A stretch of 57,650 nucleotides of DNA from Bacteroidales bacterium (GCA_023138875.1 JAGLOO010000017.1:1-57650), one strand, 5' to 3'. Shown: positions 1 through 7,704, counted from the stretch's first letter. The notes: generated by a model not told the origin, from the sequence alone. Numbers and translations are program-made.

Positions 1-14
1 AATGTCCTGGGAGC

Positions 15-127
15 TGGCTCACTAAAGCTTGAGCCAAAAGGGCGAAATCCAAATTGCGCTAATAATATCCTGCTTTCACGCTTTGCTCAAGACTATATAT
101 TCTAACGGTAAGCAATTTGGATTTGCG
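15..127. repeat. Inverted-repeat cluster at left edge
   Basis: Two hairpins are visible in this non-coding stretch. Positions 15-21 (TGGCTCA) pair with 30-36 (TGAGCCA) around an 8-nt loop. Positions 45-57 (AAATCCAAATTGC) are perfectly complementary to 112-124 across a 54-nt spacer. No ORF is convincing in 1-297. The segment lies outside the cassette that ends at 167, so it probably belongs to the next cassette of the array or to its recombination site. A canonical R''/R' pair could not be identified here, so the role is inferred from position only. Confidence 0.45.
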
Positions 128-160
128 AGCCTTTATGATGATAAACACTATAGCTATTGT

Positions 161-290
161 CGCCAACGTTAAGTATAAGAATAGTAGCCGATTGCGGGCT
201 TCATTCCTATCAAGTTACAAGAAAGTTGAAACGGGCTACAACCCTTGAATTTACTACTATCTCGGCTATTATTTTTATACATTGTTGTGC
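161..290 (-). other. attC-like integron recombination site
   Basis: Read on the minus strand, this 130-bp imperfect palindrome starts with GCACAAC (290-284, R''-like) and ends with GTTGGCG (167-161, R'-like). The arms 163-191 and 262-290 match at 17 of the 19 inner positions and the R-box ends are offset by extra bases, as in folded attC sites. The R'' starts 8 nt after the creatininase stop codon, the usual gene-to-attC spacing. The other end of the cassette begins TTGTGC (1750-1745); joined to the G at 167 it gives GTTGTGC, the exact complement of the R''. That match is predicted by cassette excision and is the strongest evidence. Recombination should fall between 167 and 166. Confidence 0.75.
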
Positions 291-297
291 AAAGTTG

Positions 298-1218
298 TTA
301 CCTGATTTTAATCCATAAGTAGATACTTATTAATACAATAATTAAACCAACTACCCTAAGTACATTTCTAATAAAATTTGTCCTAAGGAATGGGATTTTG
401 TAAAGTGAATGATGCTGATATTTTTTAAAATCCAGCCTTAATGCAAAAGCCAAAGTAACCTTACAAATATATTCAGCCGAATTATTATTTATCAATTTCC
501 CAAGTTCTTTTGTCGCTAATCTGGGAAATCCAATATGTCCTAATCCAGCAATTTTTTTATTGACTTTGTCAGGAAATATCATTTCTTTTTCTTCGACTTT
601 AGTGTCAGGGAGATTTTTATAGTCCTTTTTAACTAAATTCTCATCAATATCTAAAATTGCAGAGGTTTCAATCCAACCAGCATGGAAATCATTAGGGTAT
701 TTTTTTAATTGTTCTTTAACTTGTTCGGGAAAATTTAAATCTATCCCTAATTCATCATATGAAAAAAACGCACCCATCGGTGAAATTGCACAAATCCCAT
801 GTTTCTTGTTAATCTTATCGCATGCTTCTTCAATTGCAATTAAATGCTTAGGTTCTCCATGAGATGCAATTATTACGATATTTTTAATTCCCCATTCTGC
901 AATTTTATCAATTATCTCACAAGACACCCGATAAATTGTCCTTTGTGATACATGTAAATTTCCAGGAAATCCTTTAATGCTGCCTTGTGCAAACGGAATT
1001 GGAGGCATTGTTAATAAATTATAATCTGGATTTCTCGCTGAAATCATTTCAATTGCCTTATTTTTCCATGTTTCTCCTAAAATTAAATCAACCCCTAAGG
1101 GCATGTGATGACTATGCTCTTCTACTGGAGCAAATATCAAAAATAATATGGTTCTATCTTTTGGAAGAGCTTCTATTTCTTTCCAAGTCAGTTTTAAAAT
1201 ATCAGTGGAAGGATTCAT
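298..1218 (-). CDS. Creatininase-family amidohydrolase with C-terminal membrane anchor
   Basis: The 306-residue protein has the creatininase-family metal motif near its N terminus (residues 33-44, EEHSHHMPLGVD: E33, H35 and D44 as likely ligands) and a second ligand region SHGEPKH around residue 118. Family members hydrolyse cyclic or linear amides such as creatinine or formamidopyrimidines, using two divalent metals. The exact substrate cannot be read from sequence. Residues about 284-304 form a hydrophobic helix followed by KIR, so the enzyme is probably tethered to the inner membrane by its C terminus, which is unusual for the family. The gene starts 2 nt after the AbrB-like ORF and is the second gene of an integron-type cassette. 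Low GC supports transfer. Confidence 0.75.
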   Translation of the reverse strand: MNPSTDILKLTWKEIEALPKDRTILFLIFAPVEEHSHHMPLGVDLILGETWKNKAIEMISARNPDYNLLTMPPIPFAQGSIKGFPGNLHVSQRTIYRVSCEIIDKIAEWGIKNIVIIASHGEPKHLIAIEEACDKINKKHGICAISPMGAFFSYDELGIDLNFPEQVKEQLKKYPNDFHAGWIETSAILDIDENLVKKDYKNLPDTKVEEKEMIFPDKVNKKIAGLGHIGFPRLATKELGKLINNNSAEYICKVTLAFALRLDFKKYQHHSLYKIPFLRTNFIRNVLRVVGLIIVLISIYLWIKIR

Positions 1219-1220
1219 AA

Positions 1221-1697
1221 TTAATATATTACCAATTGTTTCATATTCTCTATTGCTTCATATAAGCCTCTGTCTTTGAACTTTTTCTCCCATATTTCTA
1301 TTGGAGTAAAACTCATCGCCATTGTGGTGCTTTTAACAACCATTAATTTATCTCCTTTTTTTAAGTTAAATGTTTGAATTAAAACATCATTTAACACAAC
1401 TTTATCCTGAAATATTTTAGTTAAGGCATATGCTCTATTATTATTCCACATTGCTATATCTGGCATTTTAATTCTATCAATTGCATTTTTAAAAATACTT
1501 TTATATGCCATTTCTAAATTGATTATTGAAAGTCCACCCTCGCCAATATGTGTAGAAGTCAATAATACAGTATCATTATCAGTCAGTTTATATCTTCCAA
1601 ACGCTTTAGGGGGTATAATAATACTTCCATTATCTCTAAGAAGTGAAATTCCATAAGCTTCTTTTGTTCCAGGCATTCCGGGTATTAAACTTGGCAT
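1221..1697 (-). CDS. Small AbrB-like protein, first gene of cassette
   Basis: This 158-residue protein is not confidently recognised. Residues about 22-60 (GSIIIPPKAFGRYKL, then a run ending in an Asp/Val beta strand) resemble the swapped-hairpin AbrB/MazE/SpoVT fold, in which an IP(x)4-8 turn is typical. A second similar stretch (VLIQTFNLKKGDKLMVV, residues about 106-122) suggests a pseudo-duplicated beta domain. No signal peptide or membrane segment is present. It sits 2 nt upstream of the creatininase-family gene and starts 53 nt inside the cassette boundary. It could regulate, or be a partner of, the downstream enzyme; that is inference. Confidence 0.55.
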   Translation of the reverse strand: MPSLIPGMPGTKEAYGISLLRDNGSIIIPPKAFGRYKLTDNDTVLLTSTHIGEGGLSIINLEMAYKSIFKNAIDRIKMPDIAMWNNNRAYALTKIFQDKVVLNDVLIQTFNLKKGDKLMVVKSTTMAMSFTPIEIWEKKFKDRGLYEAIENMKQLVIY

Positions 1698-1744
1698 AGT
1701 TAAAATCCTATTTTAATTTATTGCAGGGTGTTTCTTTCAATTTT

Positions 1745-1806
1745 GCACAACACCGGTGAATGTGTCAGTGGTGTGGTTATTCCTTCCTTATCACCGGTGT
1801 GGTTAT
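1745..1806. other. Candidate attI-like region with direct repeats
   Basis: Between the cassette boundary (1750/1751) and the recombinase stop codon lie two copies of GGTGTGGTTAT (1770-1780 and 1796-1806, period 26 bp) and two copies of the palindrome CACCGGTG (1751-1758 and 1792-1799). Integron attI sites carry direct repeats bound by the integrase beside the crossover point, so this is a reasonable attI candidate. The remainder up to 1916 shows no gene. The region could instead hold a promoter or operator for the cassette. Confidence 0.4.
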
Positions 1807-1916
1807 ACCCCCTAAATTAGGAAGAATTGTGCATGTTTGGAAGGATAAAGTGTGTTTACAACCTCGAAAACGGAAATTTTGGACACCTTTAAGTTGCGGG
1901 ATTAGGTAGGAAAGGG

Positions 1917-2765
1917 CTAATTGAGGGGGGTATCAAGTGGATTTCGGATTTTTCTTAGGGCGTTTGAAGCGACATGGGTATATACTTCTGTGGTTTTTGT
2001 GCTGGCATGTCCAAGTAGCTCCTGAATATATCGTAGATTGGTGCCCTGTTCCAGCAGATGGGTGGCAAAGCTGTGGCGAAGGCTGTGGGGTGTAACATAT
2101 TTCCTGATGTTTGCTCTTGTTACAGCGGCATGAAAAATTTTCTCAATGCTGGTAGCACTATACTGTCCGCCTTCCTGCCCTTCAAAGAGCCAGATTTGCG
2201 GCCGGTATTTTTTATAGTATTTGCGGAGTTCGATCACAAGCTTTTCTGAAAGCAGGGTAAACCTGTCTTTTTTTCCCTTGGCTCCACATACTTTGGTTAG
2301 CATTCGTTGAGAATCGATATCCTCCACTTTTAAGTTGATTAGTTCACTTCTGCGGAGTCCGCCCGAATAAATAGTCATCAGGATACATTTATGTTTCAGG
2401 TTCTCTGTCAGATCAAATATCCTGTTCACCTCTTCCAGTGTTAGTATAGTGGGTAGTTTTGTCTCTTTCCTGGGCCGGCTCAAATGATAATATTCGTTTT
2501 TCCTGTCCAGCACCTTTTCATAGTAGAATTTAATAGCATTGATCCGCTGATTTTGCTGACTCCCCGATATTTTTTTTAATTGGATCAGATCGAAGATATA
2601 AGTGTTGATCTGATGATGTGTGATGGTATTTAGGTCTTGGTCGCGGAAGTAATACATAAATTGCCGGAAATAGTTAGTGTACGTTTTTATGGTGCTCTGG
2701 CTGTACCTTTTTCTCTCGAGTAATTCCAGGTATCCTCGCGGAAGATTTGTAGATCTGTTATGCAT
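1917..2765 (-). CDS. Tyrosine recombinase (XerC/D- or IntI-like)
   Basis: A 282-residue site-specific recombinase. An N-terminal SAM-like core-binding domain (residues about 10-90) is followed by a catalytic domain with the full set R138 (SGGLRRSEL), K163/K165, H227-x-x-R230 (HSLRH), H253 (LGHAS) and nucleophile Y262 (EVYTHV). The extra patch that IntI proteins carry between the lysine and HxxR motifs is not apparent: only about 38 residues separate KYRPQ from HSLRH and they look XerD-like. It lies 166 bp from an integron-type cassette with its 3' end facing the cassette, the reverse of class 1 integrons. It is either an unusual integron integrase or a neighbouring Xer-type recombinase. All catalytic residues are intact. 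Confidence 0.9.
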   Translation of the reverse strand: MHNRSTNLPRGYLELLERKRYSQSTIKTYTNYFRQFMYYFRDQDLNTITHHQINTYIFDLIQLKKISGSQQNQRINAIKFYYEKVLDRKNEYYHLSRPRKETKLPTILTLEEVNRIFDLTENLKHKCILMTIYSGGLRRSELINLKVEDIDSQRMLTKVCGAKGKKDRFTLLSEKLVIELRKYYKKYRPQIWLFEGQEGGQYSATSIEKIFHAAVTRANIRKYVTPHSLRHSFATHLLEQGTNLRYIQELLGHASTKTTEVYTHVASNALRKIRNPLDTPLN

Positions 2766-2840
2766 GAATTAATTTGAACCGGAAAGGATTACGGGTTTTA
2801 TGATTAATGTCATGAGAACCTCTATTATCGTGCTCCACAA

Positions 2841-2857
2841 TTGTCAAAAGTTGACAA
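2841..2857. promoter_or_regulatory. 17-bp palindrome upstream of recombinase
   Basis: TTGTCAA-AAG-TTGACAA is a perfect 7+3+7 inverted repeat in the 203-bp divergent gap between the recombinase (start 2765) and the TPR gene (start 2969). Its size and symmetry suit a dimeric repressor site. It lies 76 bp upstream of the recombinase start, in a position to control it. No regulator can be assigned. Confidence 0.4.
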
Positions 2858-2968
2858 ATCATTAATAAAAAGTTGAAATCTATCTGGTCTCAGGTTCTGG
2901 TCCCGGGATCAGATTTATATATCTTGTAAATATCAATTATCTTTACACCTTCAAAACTGTGGACATAG

Positions 2969-4375
2969 ATGAGTGAGAACAGGGAGCAGGTTTATGAGAA
3001 CGAGGAGTTCCAGGTACTGTTGAGGAAATATGAGGATATGAGGAGTGGGGCCCAGTCCATTTTTTTCGATGTGGAAGAATTCGAGCAGATCATCGATTAC
3101 TACCTGGACGATTTTCAATATGATGAAGCAAAGGAAGCTGCCAGTCTGGGAAAACAACAGCATCCTGCATCTGTTGAGATCAAGTACAAGTTCGTTCATA
3201 TTTATATAGAGCAAGGGAAAGCCAAAAAAGCACTTTCACTTCTCGAGGAGATACCCATGTGGGAGGAGAGTAATCCTGAGCGGTATTTCCTGAAGGGGAC
3301 AGCACTCTGTATGCTTGGTAAATTGAAGGAGGCAGAGACGCAATTTGACCAGGCACTGGAGATTTCCACTGATGATACGTTTGATGCCCTTGTCAATATC
3401 TCCATTGCCTTTGAAAACATCCGGCACTTCGAACTGGCCATCAAGTACCTTTTACAGGCATACAGAAAACAACCCGATAACCTGTCGGTACTATATGATC
3501 TGGGGTATTTCTATGAGAGGCTTCATCGCTATGAAGAAAGCATGAAGTATTATCATAATTACCTGGATATTGATCCATATTCTGACAATGTCTGGTATAA
3601 TGTGGGGATTGTCTACCATAAACTGGAGCAGTATGAGAAGGCAGTCGAGGCTTACGATTATTCCATTGCCATTAACCAGGATTATGCATCCGCCTATTTT
3701 AATAAGGCAAGCGTATGGGTGAATGCCGGAAAATTTGACCGCGCCATTGAAGCTTATAAGGAATTTCTTGAGGTGGAGCCGGAAAGCACCCAGGCCTATT
3801 GTTATATGGGTGATTGCTATGAGCAGATGAATCAACTGGAGGATTCCCTGAAGACCTTTCAGAGGGTCATCGAACTGGATAATAGTGATCCGGAAGGATG
3901 GTTCGGGGCAGGGATGATCTACCATCGCATGGGCATGTATCAGGAAGCCATTACATACATCTTGAAGTCCATTGAATTCGACAATAATAACGTCGATTAC
4001 TGGATCAATCTTGGATATGCTAACGAAGATGCAGGTTTAATTGATGAGGCCATCAAGTGCTATGGATATGTGACCAGGGTTGACGCTGAAGATCTGGATG
4101 GATGGGCTTCACTTACCGGTCTCCTGATGAAAGAAGGTCTCTATGATAAAGCCTTGAATTTCCTGCGTGAAGCCTACATTCACCATCCCAAAGAGGCTGG
4201 GATTAAGCTCAAAATGGCAATTTGTCATTTGAAACTTGGAGAGAAAGAGCTGGCCGCAAAATTTTTAGAAGAAGCGTTGGAAGTAAATAGCTCCCTGGTT
4301 TCCGAATTTGGTTACTATTTTCCTGAGGGATCCTATGATTCCCGGATTGAACGCATTATCGAACAGTTTAAATAA
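2969..4375 (+). CDS. Cytoplasmic TPR-repeat protein
   Basis: A 468-residue protein with no signal peptide, built almost entirely of 34-residue tetratricopeptide repeats. Units with the typical W/Y-G-A-Y-F-A-P pattern, such as SVLYDLGYFYERLHRYEES and NVWYNVGIVYHKLEQYEKA, run from about residue 65 to 440, roughly eleven repeats. Such superhelical scaffolds bind partner proteins; no catalytic domain is attached. A weak promoter resemblance (TATCTTTA, 2938-2945) precedes the ATG. It is followed after 11 bp by the phosphosulfolactate-synthase-like gene and may be cotranscribed with it, aroE and the DUF368 gene. The function is unknown. Confidence 0.85.
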   Translation: MSENREQVYENEEFQVLLRKYEDMRSGAQSIFFDVEEFEQIIDYYLDDFQYDEAKEAASLGKQQHPASVEIKYKFVHIYIEQGKAKKALSLLEEIPMWEESNPERYFLKGTALCMLGKLKEAETQFDQALEISTDDTFDALVNISIAFENIRHFELAIKYLLQAYRKQPDNLSVLYDLGYFYERLHRYEESMKYYHNYLDIDPYSDNVWYNVGIVYHKLEQYEKAVEAYDYSIAINQDYASAYFNKASVWVNAGKFDRAIEAYKEFLEVEPESTQAYCYMGDCYEQMNQLEDSLKTFQRVIELDNSDPEGWFGAGMIYHRMGMYQEAITYILKSIEFDNNNVDYWINLGYANEDAGLIDEAIKCYGYVTRVDAEDLDGWASLTGLLMKEGLYDKALNFLREAYIHHPKEAGIKLKMAICHLKLGEKELAAKFLEEALEVNSSLVSEFGYYFPEGSYDSRIERIIEQFK

Positions 4376-4386
4376 TACATTCCAAC

Positions 4387-5169
4387 ATGAACTTTGATAT
4401 CAGTTTTATTCCTGAAAGGACATCCGGTGAGCGTTCCTATGGGCTTACCATGATGATGGATAAAGGATTAAGCCTTAAAGAATCAGAACACTTTATTGCG
4501 TCCAGCGCCCCCTTTACCGACCTTGTGAAATTTGGATTCGGAACTGCCTTGATTACCAGGGATCTGAAAGAAAAAGTCAGACTCTACGAGACAGCCGGGC
4601 TGAAGCCCTATTTTGGAGGTACACTGTTCGAGATGTTTTTTGTCCGTGGCCAGTTTGATGATTACCGGCGGTTTGTGAAGGAATCCGGACTGAATACGGT
4701 GGAAGTGTCGGATGGAACCATTAAAATGGAGCATGATGAAAAACTGGAATGCATTGAAATCCTGACAAAGGATTTCCGGGTGCTTTCGGAGGTTGGGACC
4801 AAGGTGAAGGGTGTAGAGCTTTCCAATGAAGTATGGGTCTCGAATATGAAGTCCGAGCTTGAAGCAGGAGCCTGGAAAGTGATCGGTGAGGCTAGGGAGA
4901 GCGGTACCATCGGGCTTTACCAGTCAGACGGATCTGCCAACGTGGACCTGATTAATGATATTATGAAGGAGATCTCAGTGAATGATGTATTGTGGGAGGC
5001 TCCCAATAAAGCCCAGCAAACCATGTTTATTAAACTTCTTGGGGCCAACGTAAACCTGGGGAATATTGCACCGGGCGAGGTGGTATCTCTGGAGGCATTG
5101 CGATGTGGCATGCGGGGGGATACTTTTTTTGATGGCCTGCCCGATGAATTTCAATCCAGAAAACTATAG
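4387..5169 (+). CDS. Phosphosulfolactate synthase-like (ComA family)
   Basis: The 260-residue protein matches the ComA TIM-barrel family, which adds sulfite to phosphoenolpyruvate to give (R)-phosphosulfolactate. Family-like blocks visible are DLVKFGFGTALI (residues about 45-56), KPYFGGTLFE (about 77-86), LEAGAWKVIGEARESG (about 158-173) and a C-terminal NLGNIAPGEVVSLEALRCG. In methanogens this is the first step to coenzyme M. No comB, comC or comDE is present here, so in this organism the product may feed sulfolactate or cysteate (for example sulfonolipid) metabolism; that part is inference. Its 3' end overlaps the DUF368 gene, indicating translational coupling. Confidence 0.8.
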   Translation: MNFDISFIPERTSGERSYGLTMMMDKGLSLKESEHFIASSAPFTDLVKFGFGTALITRDLKEKVRLYETAGLKPYFGGTLFEMFFVRGQFDDYRRFVKESGLNTVEVSDGTIKMEHDEKLECIEILTKDFRVLSEVGTKVKGVELSNEVWVSNMKSELEAGAWKVIGEARESGTIGLYQSDGSANVDLINDIMKEISVNDVLWEAPNKAQQTMFIKLLGANVNLGNIAPGEVVSLEALRCGMRGDTFFDGLPDEFQSRKL

Positions 5170-6103
5170 CAATTTGAAAACTATTATTCGCAGGTATTTA
5201 CTCCTCCTGATTAGAGGAATGGGTATGGGTGCAGCCGATGTTGTTCCCGGTGTTTCCGGAGGAACCATTGCTTTCATTACCGGAATTTATGAGGAGCTGG
5301 TCAACTCCATCAAGAGCATCGATATGGAGGCCATCAGGATGTTTTTTACAGGCCGGTGGAAATCTTTCTGGAAGCATATTAATGGCAATTTCCTGCTGGC
5401 AGTTTTCGGTGGTGTTGTTATTTCTGTACTGTCACTCGCCAGAATCCTTGAATATTTACTGGAGCACCAGCCCATTCTGATCTGGTCTTTCTTTTTTGGT
5501 TTGATCGTAGCATCTTCATACGTGGTTTCCAGGAAAATTAAAGAATGGGATTATCCCCGGGTTGTCGCTCTGGTTGGGGGGATTGGGATTGCTTTCTATA
5601 TCACAAGCGTAACACCTGCTACCACAACCGATACTTTTTGGTTCATATTTCTCGCAGGTGCGCTGGCAAGCTGCGCCATGATTCTTCCGGGGATATCGGG
5701 AAGCTTTATCCTTCTCCTGCTCGGGAAATATGTTTTTGCCCTGCAGGCTGTCAATGATCGGATTATTGTGGATCTGCTATTGCTGGGATCGGGAGCTGTT
5801 CTGGGCATTATTCTATTTTCCAATCTGCTTTCCTGGCTTCTTGAAAAGTATTATGACATTACCATCGCAGTTCTGGTAGGCTTCATGATCGGCTCACTGA
5901 ATAAGATCTGGCCATGGAAAGAAACCCTCAAATCGATCATGGTGGAAGGGGAGATTAAACCGCTGATAGAAAAGAACATACTACCCACACTCAGCAATAT
6001 GGATGACCGGGTATGGATGGCCCTGCTGATGGCAGCCATCGGTATTGGCCTTATATTGGTCATCGAATTGCTCCTGGCCAAAAAACCTGTTAAGAATCCT
6101 TAG
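5144..6103 (+). CDS. DUF368 membrane protein, probable polyprenyl-phosphate transporter
   Basis: This DUF368 protein has about eight to nine hydrophobic segments and the family hallmarks GMGMGAADVVPGVSGGTIAF near the N terminus and a repeat-like LPGISGSFILLLLGKY in mid-protein. Members of DUF368 (PopT) recycle undecaprenyl phosphate to the cytoplasmic side of the membrane for cell-wall and polysaccharide synthesis. The open frame extends upstream to 5066, but the ATG at 5144 (or 5132) starts just before the first membrane segment as in homologues. The longer form would only repeat the end of the comA-like gene out of frame. The chosen start overlaps that gene by 26 bp. Confidence 0.85.
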   Translation: MNFNPENYSNLKTIIRRYLLLLIRGMGMGAADVVPGVSGGTIAFITGIYEELVNSIKSIDMEAIRMFFTGRWKSFWKHINGNFLLAVFGGVVISVLSLARILEYLLEHQPILIWSFFFGLIVASSYVVSRKIKEWDYPRVVALVGGIGIAFYITSVTPATTTDTFWFIFLAGALASCAMILPGISGSFILLLLGKYVFALQAVNDRIIVDLLLLGSGAVLGIILFSNLLSWLLEKYYDITIAVLVGFMIGSLNKIWPWKETLKSIMVEGEIKPLIEKNILPTLSNMDDRVWMALLMAAIGIGLILVIELLLAKKPVKNP

Positions 6104-6126
6104 TTTTCAACTTTTAACTTTTCGCT

Positions 6127-6879
6127 TTGGACTTCAGATGTTATGGACTTATCGGTTTTCCCCTGGGACACAGTTTTTCAGTTCCCTATTTCAGTAATAA
6201 GTTTTCTCGTGAGGGCATTAAAGCCAGCTACAGGAATTTCCCACTGAAGAGTATTGCTGAGTTCGAAGAGCTGGTCATATCTGAACCGGGTCTGGCCGGT
6301 CTTAATGTAACGGTTCCGTATAAAGAGAAAGTCATTCCTTACCTTGATGCGCTGAGTGAAACGGCCCAGACTATCCAGGCAGTGAATACCATCTGTTTCT
6401 GCAGAAAAGAAGGTAAGCATACCCTGGTAGGTCACAATACCGATGTAATTGGGTTTGAACGTTCGTTGAAGGAACATCTTATGGATCATCATAAAGCTGC
6501 TCTGGTACTGGGTACGGGTGGCTCTTCCAAAGCCGTTACCTATGTGCTGGAAGGATTGGGGATTGAATTTCGAATGGTAAGCCGCAGCAGGGGAGAGGAT
6601 AGGATTTCATATGATGACCTGGATAAAAGAATGGTCGGGAATCATCCAGTTATTATCAATACAACGCCCCTTGGCATGCACCCGGATACTGATTCTTTTC
6701 CTTCTATTCCATTTGAAGCGATCACTCCGCACCACCTGTTATTTGACCTGGTTTATAATCCGGAAAAGACAGCGTTTCTGTTAAAGGGAGAGGGGAGGGG
6801 AGCCAGGATCGTAAATGGTTACGATATGCTGGTGTACCAGGCTGAAGCATCCTGGGAGATATGGAACAGGAAAAGGTAG
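6127..6879 (+). CDS. aroE: Shikimate dehydrogenase
   Basis: AroE reduces 3-dehydroshikimate to shikimate with NADPH in chorismate synthesis. The 250-residue protein shows the substrate-binding GLIGFPLGHSFS (residues 7-18), NVTVPYKEKV with catalytic K66, D106 in the NTD motif, the nucleotide loop GTGGSSKA (129-136) and NTTPLGMHP. The start is decided by the sequence: an in-frame TAA lies at 6115-6117 and the only plausible initiator before the conserved N terminus is TTG at 6127. It follows the DUF368 gene by 23 bp in what looks like one operon. The length is slightly below the usual 260-280 residues, with no missing motif. Confidence 0.95.
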   Translation: MDFRCYGLIGFPLGHSFSVPYFSNKFSREGIKASYRNFPLKSIAEFEELVISEPGLAGLNVTVPYKEKVIPYLDALSETAQTIQAVNTICFCRKEGKHTLVGHNTDVIGFERSLKEHLMDHHKAALVLGTGGSSKAVTYVLEGLGIEFRMVSRSRGEDRISYDDLDKRMVGNHPVIINTTPLGMHPDTDSFPSIPFEAITPHHLLFDLVYNPEKTAFLLKGEGRGARIVNGYDMLVYQAEASWEIWNRKR

Positions 6880-6886
6880 AAAAGGC

Positions 6887-7645
6887 TTAATCCATTGCAT
6901 CGGGGAATCCCTCATAGCCAATATCCACAAGAAATAATCCCTTGGCCGGGGCAGACTGACCGGCTTTTCCTCGATCCTTTGCATCAACAATAGATTTGAA
7001 ATCCTTCCGGTCAATTTTCCCCTGGCCCACATCAAGCAGCGTACCTACCAGTGACCTGACCATATTTCGCAAAAATCGGTCTGCTTTGATTTCAAACAGA
7101 TAGCCCTCCTTACTTATTTTCCAATCTGCTTGCAATACCCTGCAGTTGTTCGTTCTGACGTCTGTATGGAGTTTACTGAAACTGGTAAAATCGCTGGTTT
7201 CCAAGATGATATTACAGCAGAGATTGATCTCCTCTACATCAAGAGTGCCATAGATATAGTGTGAGTAATTCCTGTTATACAAGGGTTTTATCGTAGAGAT
7301 ATGGTAGTGGTAAGTCCGATATGTGGCTGAGAACCTGGCATGCATCTCATCAGGTACCGGCTGGACCCTGTAAACCACAATATCGGGAGGAAGGATTCGG
7401 TTCAGTTTAAATATGAAGTTTTCAATTTGCAGATTCAGGGTTGTCAGGCTGTCAAAATGTGCTGCAAAAAAGGAAGCATGGACTCCCGTATCCGTACGTC
7501 CGGCACCTGTTACACTAATTTTCTGTTTCAGAAGCGTACTCAGTGCATGCTCTAACACCTGCTGGACAGTTTTGCCGTTGGGCTGAACCTGCCAGCCGTG
7601 ATAATCTGTTCCGTCATAGGCCATATGGATGAAGTACCTGGTCAT
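6887..7645 (-). CDS. truA: tRNA pseudouridine(38-40) synthase
   Basis: TruA isomerises uridines 38-40 in the anticodon arm of many tRNAs. The 252-residue protein begins with the strand and motif YDGTDYHGWQVQP and carries the catalytic motif GAGRTDTGVHA with nucleophile D52. It ends with KADRFLRNMVRSLVGTLLDVG, the family's C-terminal motif. The length is normal. The gene is convergent with aroE, the two stop codons lying 7 bp apart. Confidence 0.96.
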   Translation of the reverse strand: MTRYFIHMAYDGTDYHGWQVQPNGKTVQQVLEHALSTLLKQKISVTGAGRTDTGVHASFFAAHFDSLTTLNLQIENFIFKLNRILPPDIVVYRVQPVPDEMHARFSATYRTYHYHISTIKPLYNRNYSHYIYGTLDVEEINLCCNIILETSDFTSFSKLHTDVRTNNCRVLQADWKISKEGYLFEIKADRFLRNMVRSLVGTLLDVGQGKIDRKDFKSIVDAKDRGKAGQSAPAKGLFLVDIGYEGFPDAMD

Positions 7646-7704
7646 ATTTCAGCATCAAATGCTCAAAATTACCCTTTTCTTAACATTTTTTAACCCCCTA
7701 TCCC

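Larger units (their letters stand above)
167..1750 (-). mobile_element. Two-gene integron-type cassette
   Basis: A 1584-bp unit bounded by G/TT crossover points at both ends: minus-strand G1751/TTGTGC and G167/TTGGCG. It contains two same-strand genes 2 nt apart, a 53-nt leader, and an attC-like site just after the second stop codon. The DNA is clearly more AT-rich than the genes to the right, which agrees with acquisition. Carriage of two genes is less usual than one. No promoter of the TAnnTTTG type was seen inside the leader, so expression may come from the integrase side. Confidence 0.65.

Noticed and set aside
5066-5143. N-terminal extension of the DUF368 protein
   Set aside because: The extra residues are only the comA-like coding sequence read in another frame; homologous N termini begin close to the GMGMGAADVVPG motif.
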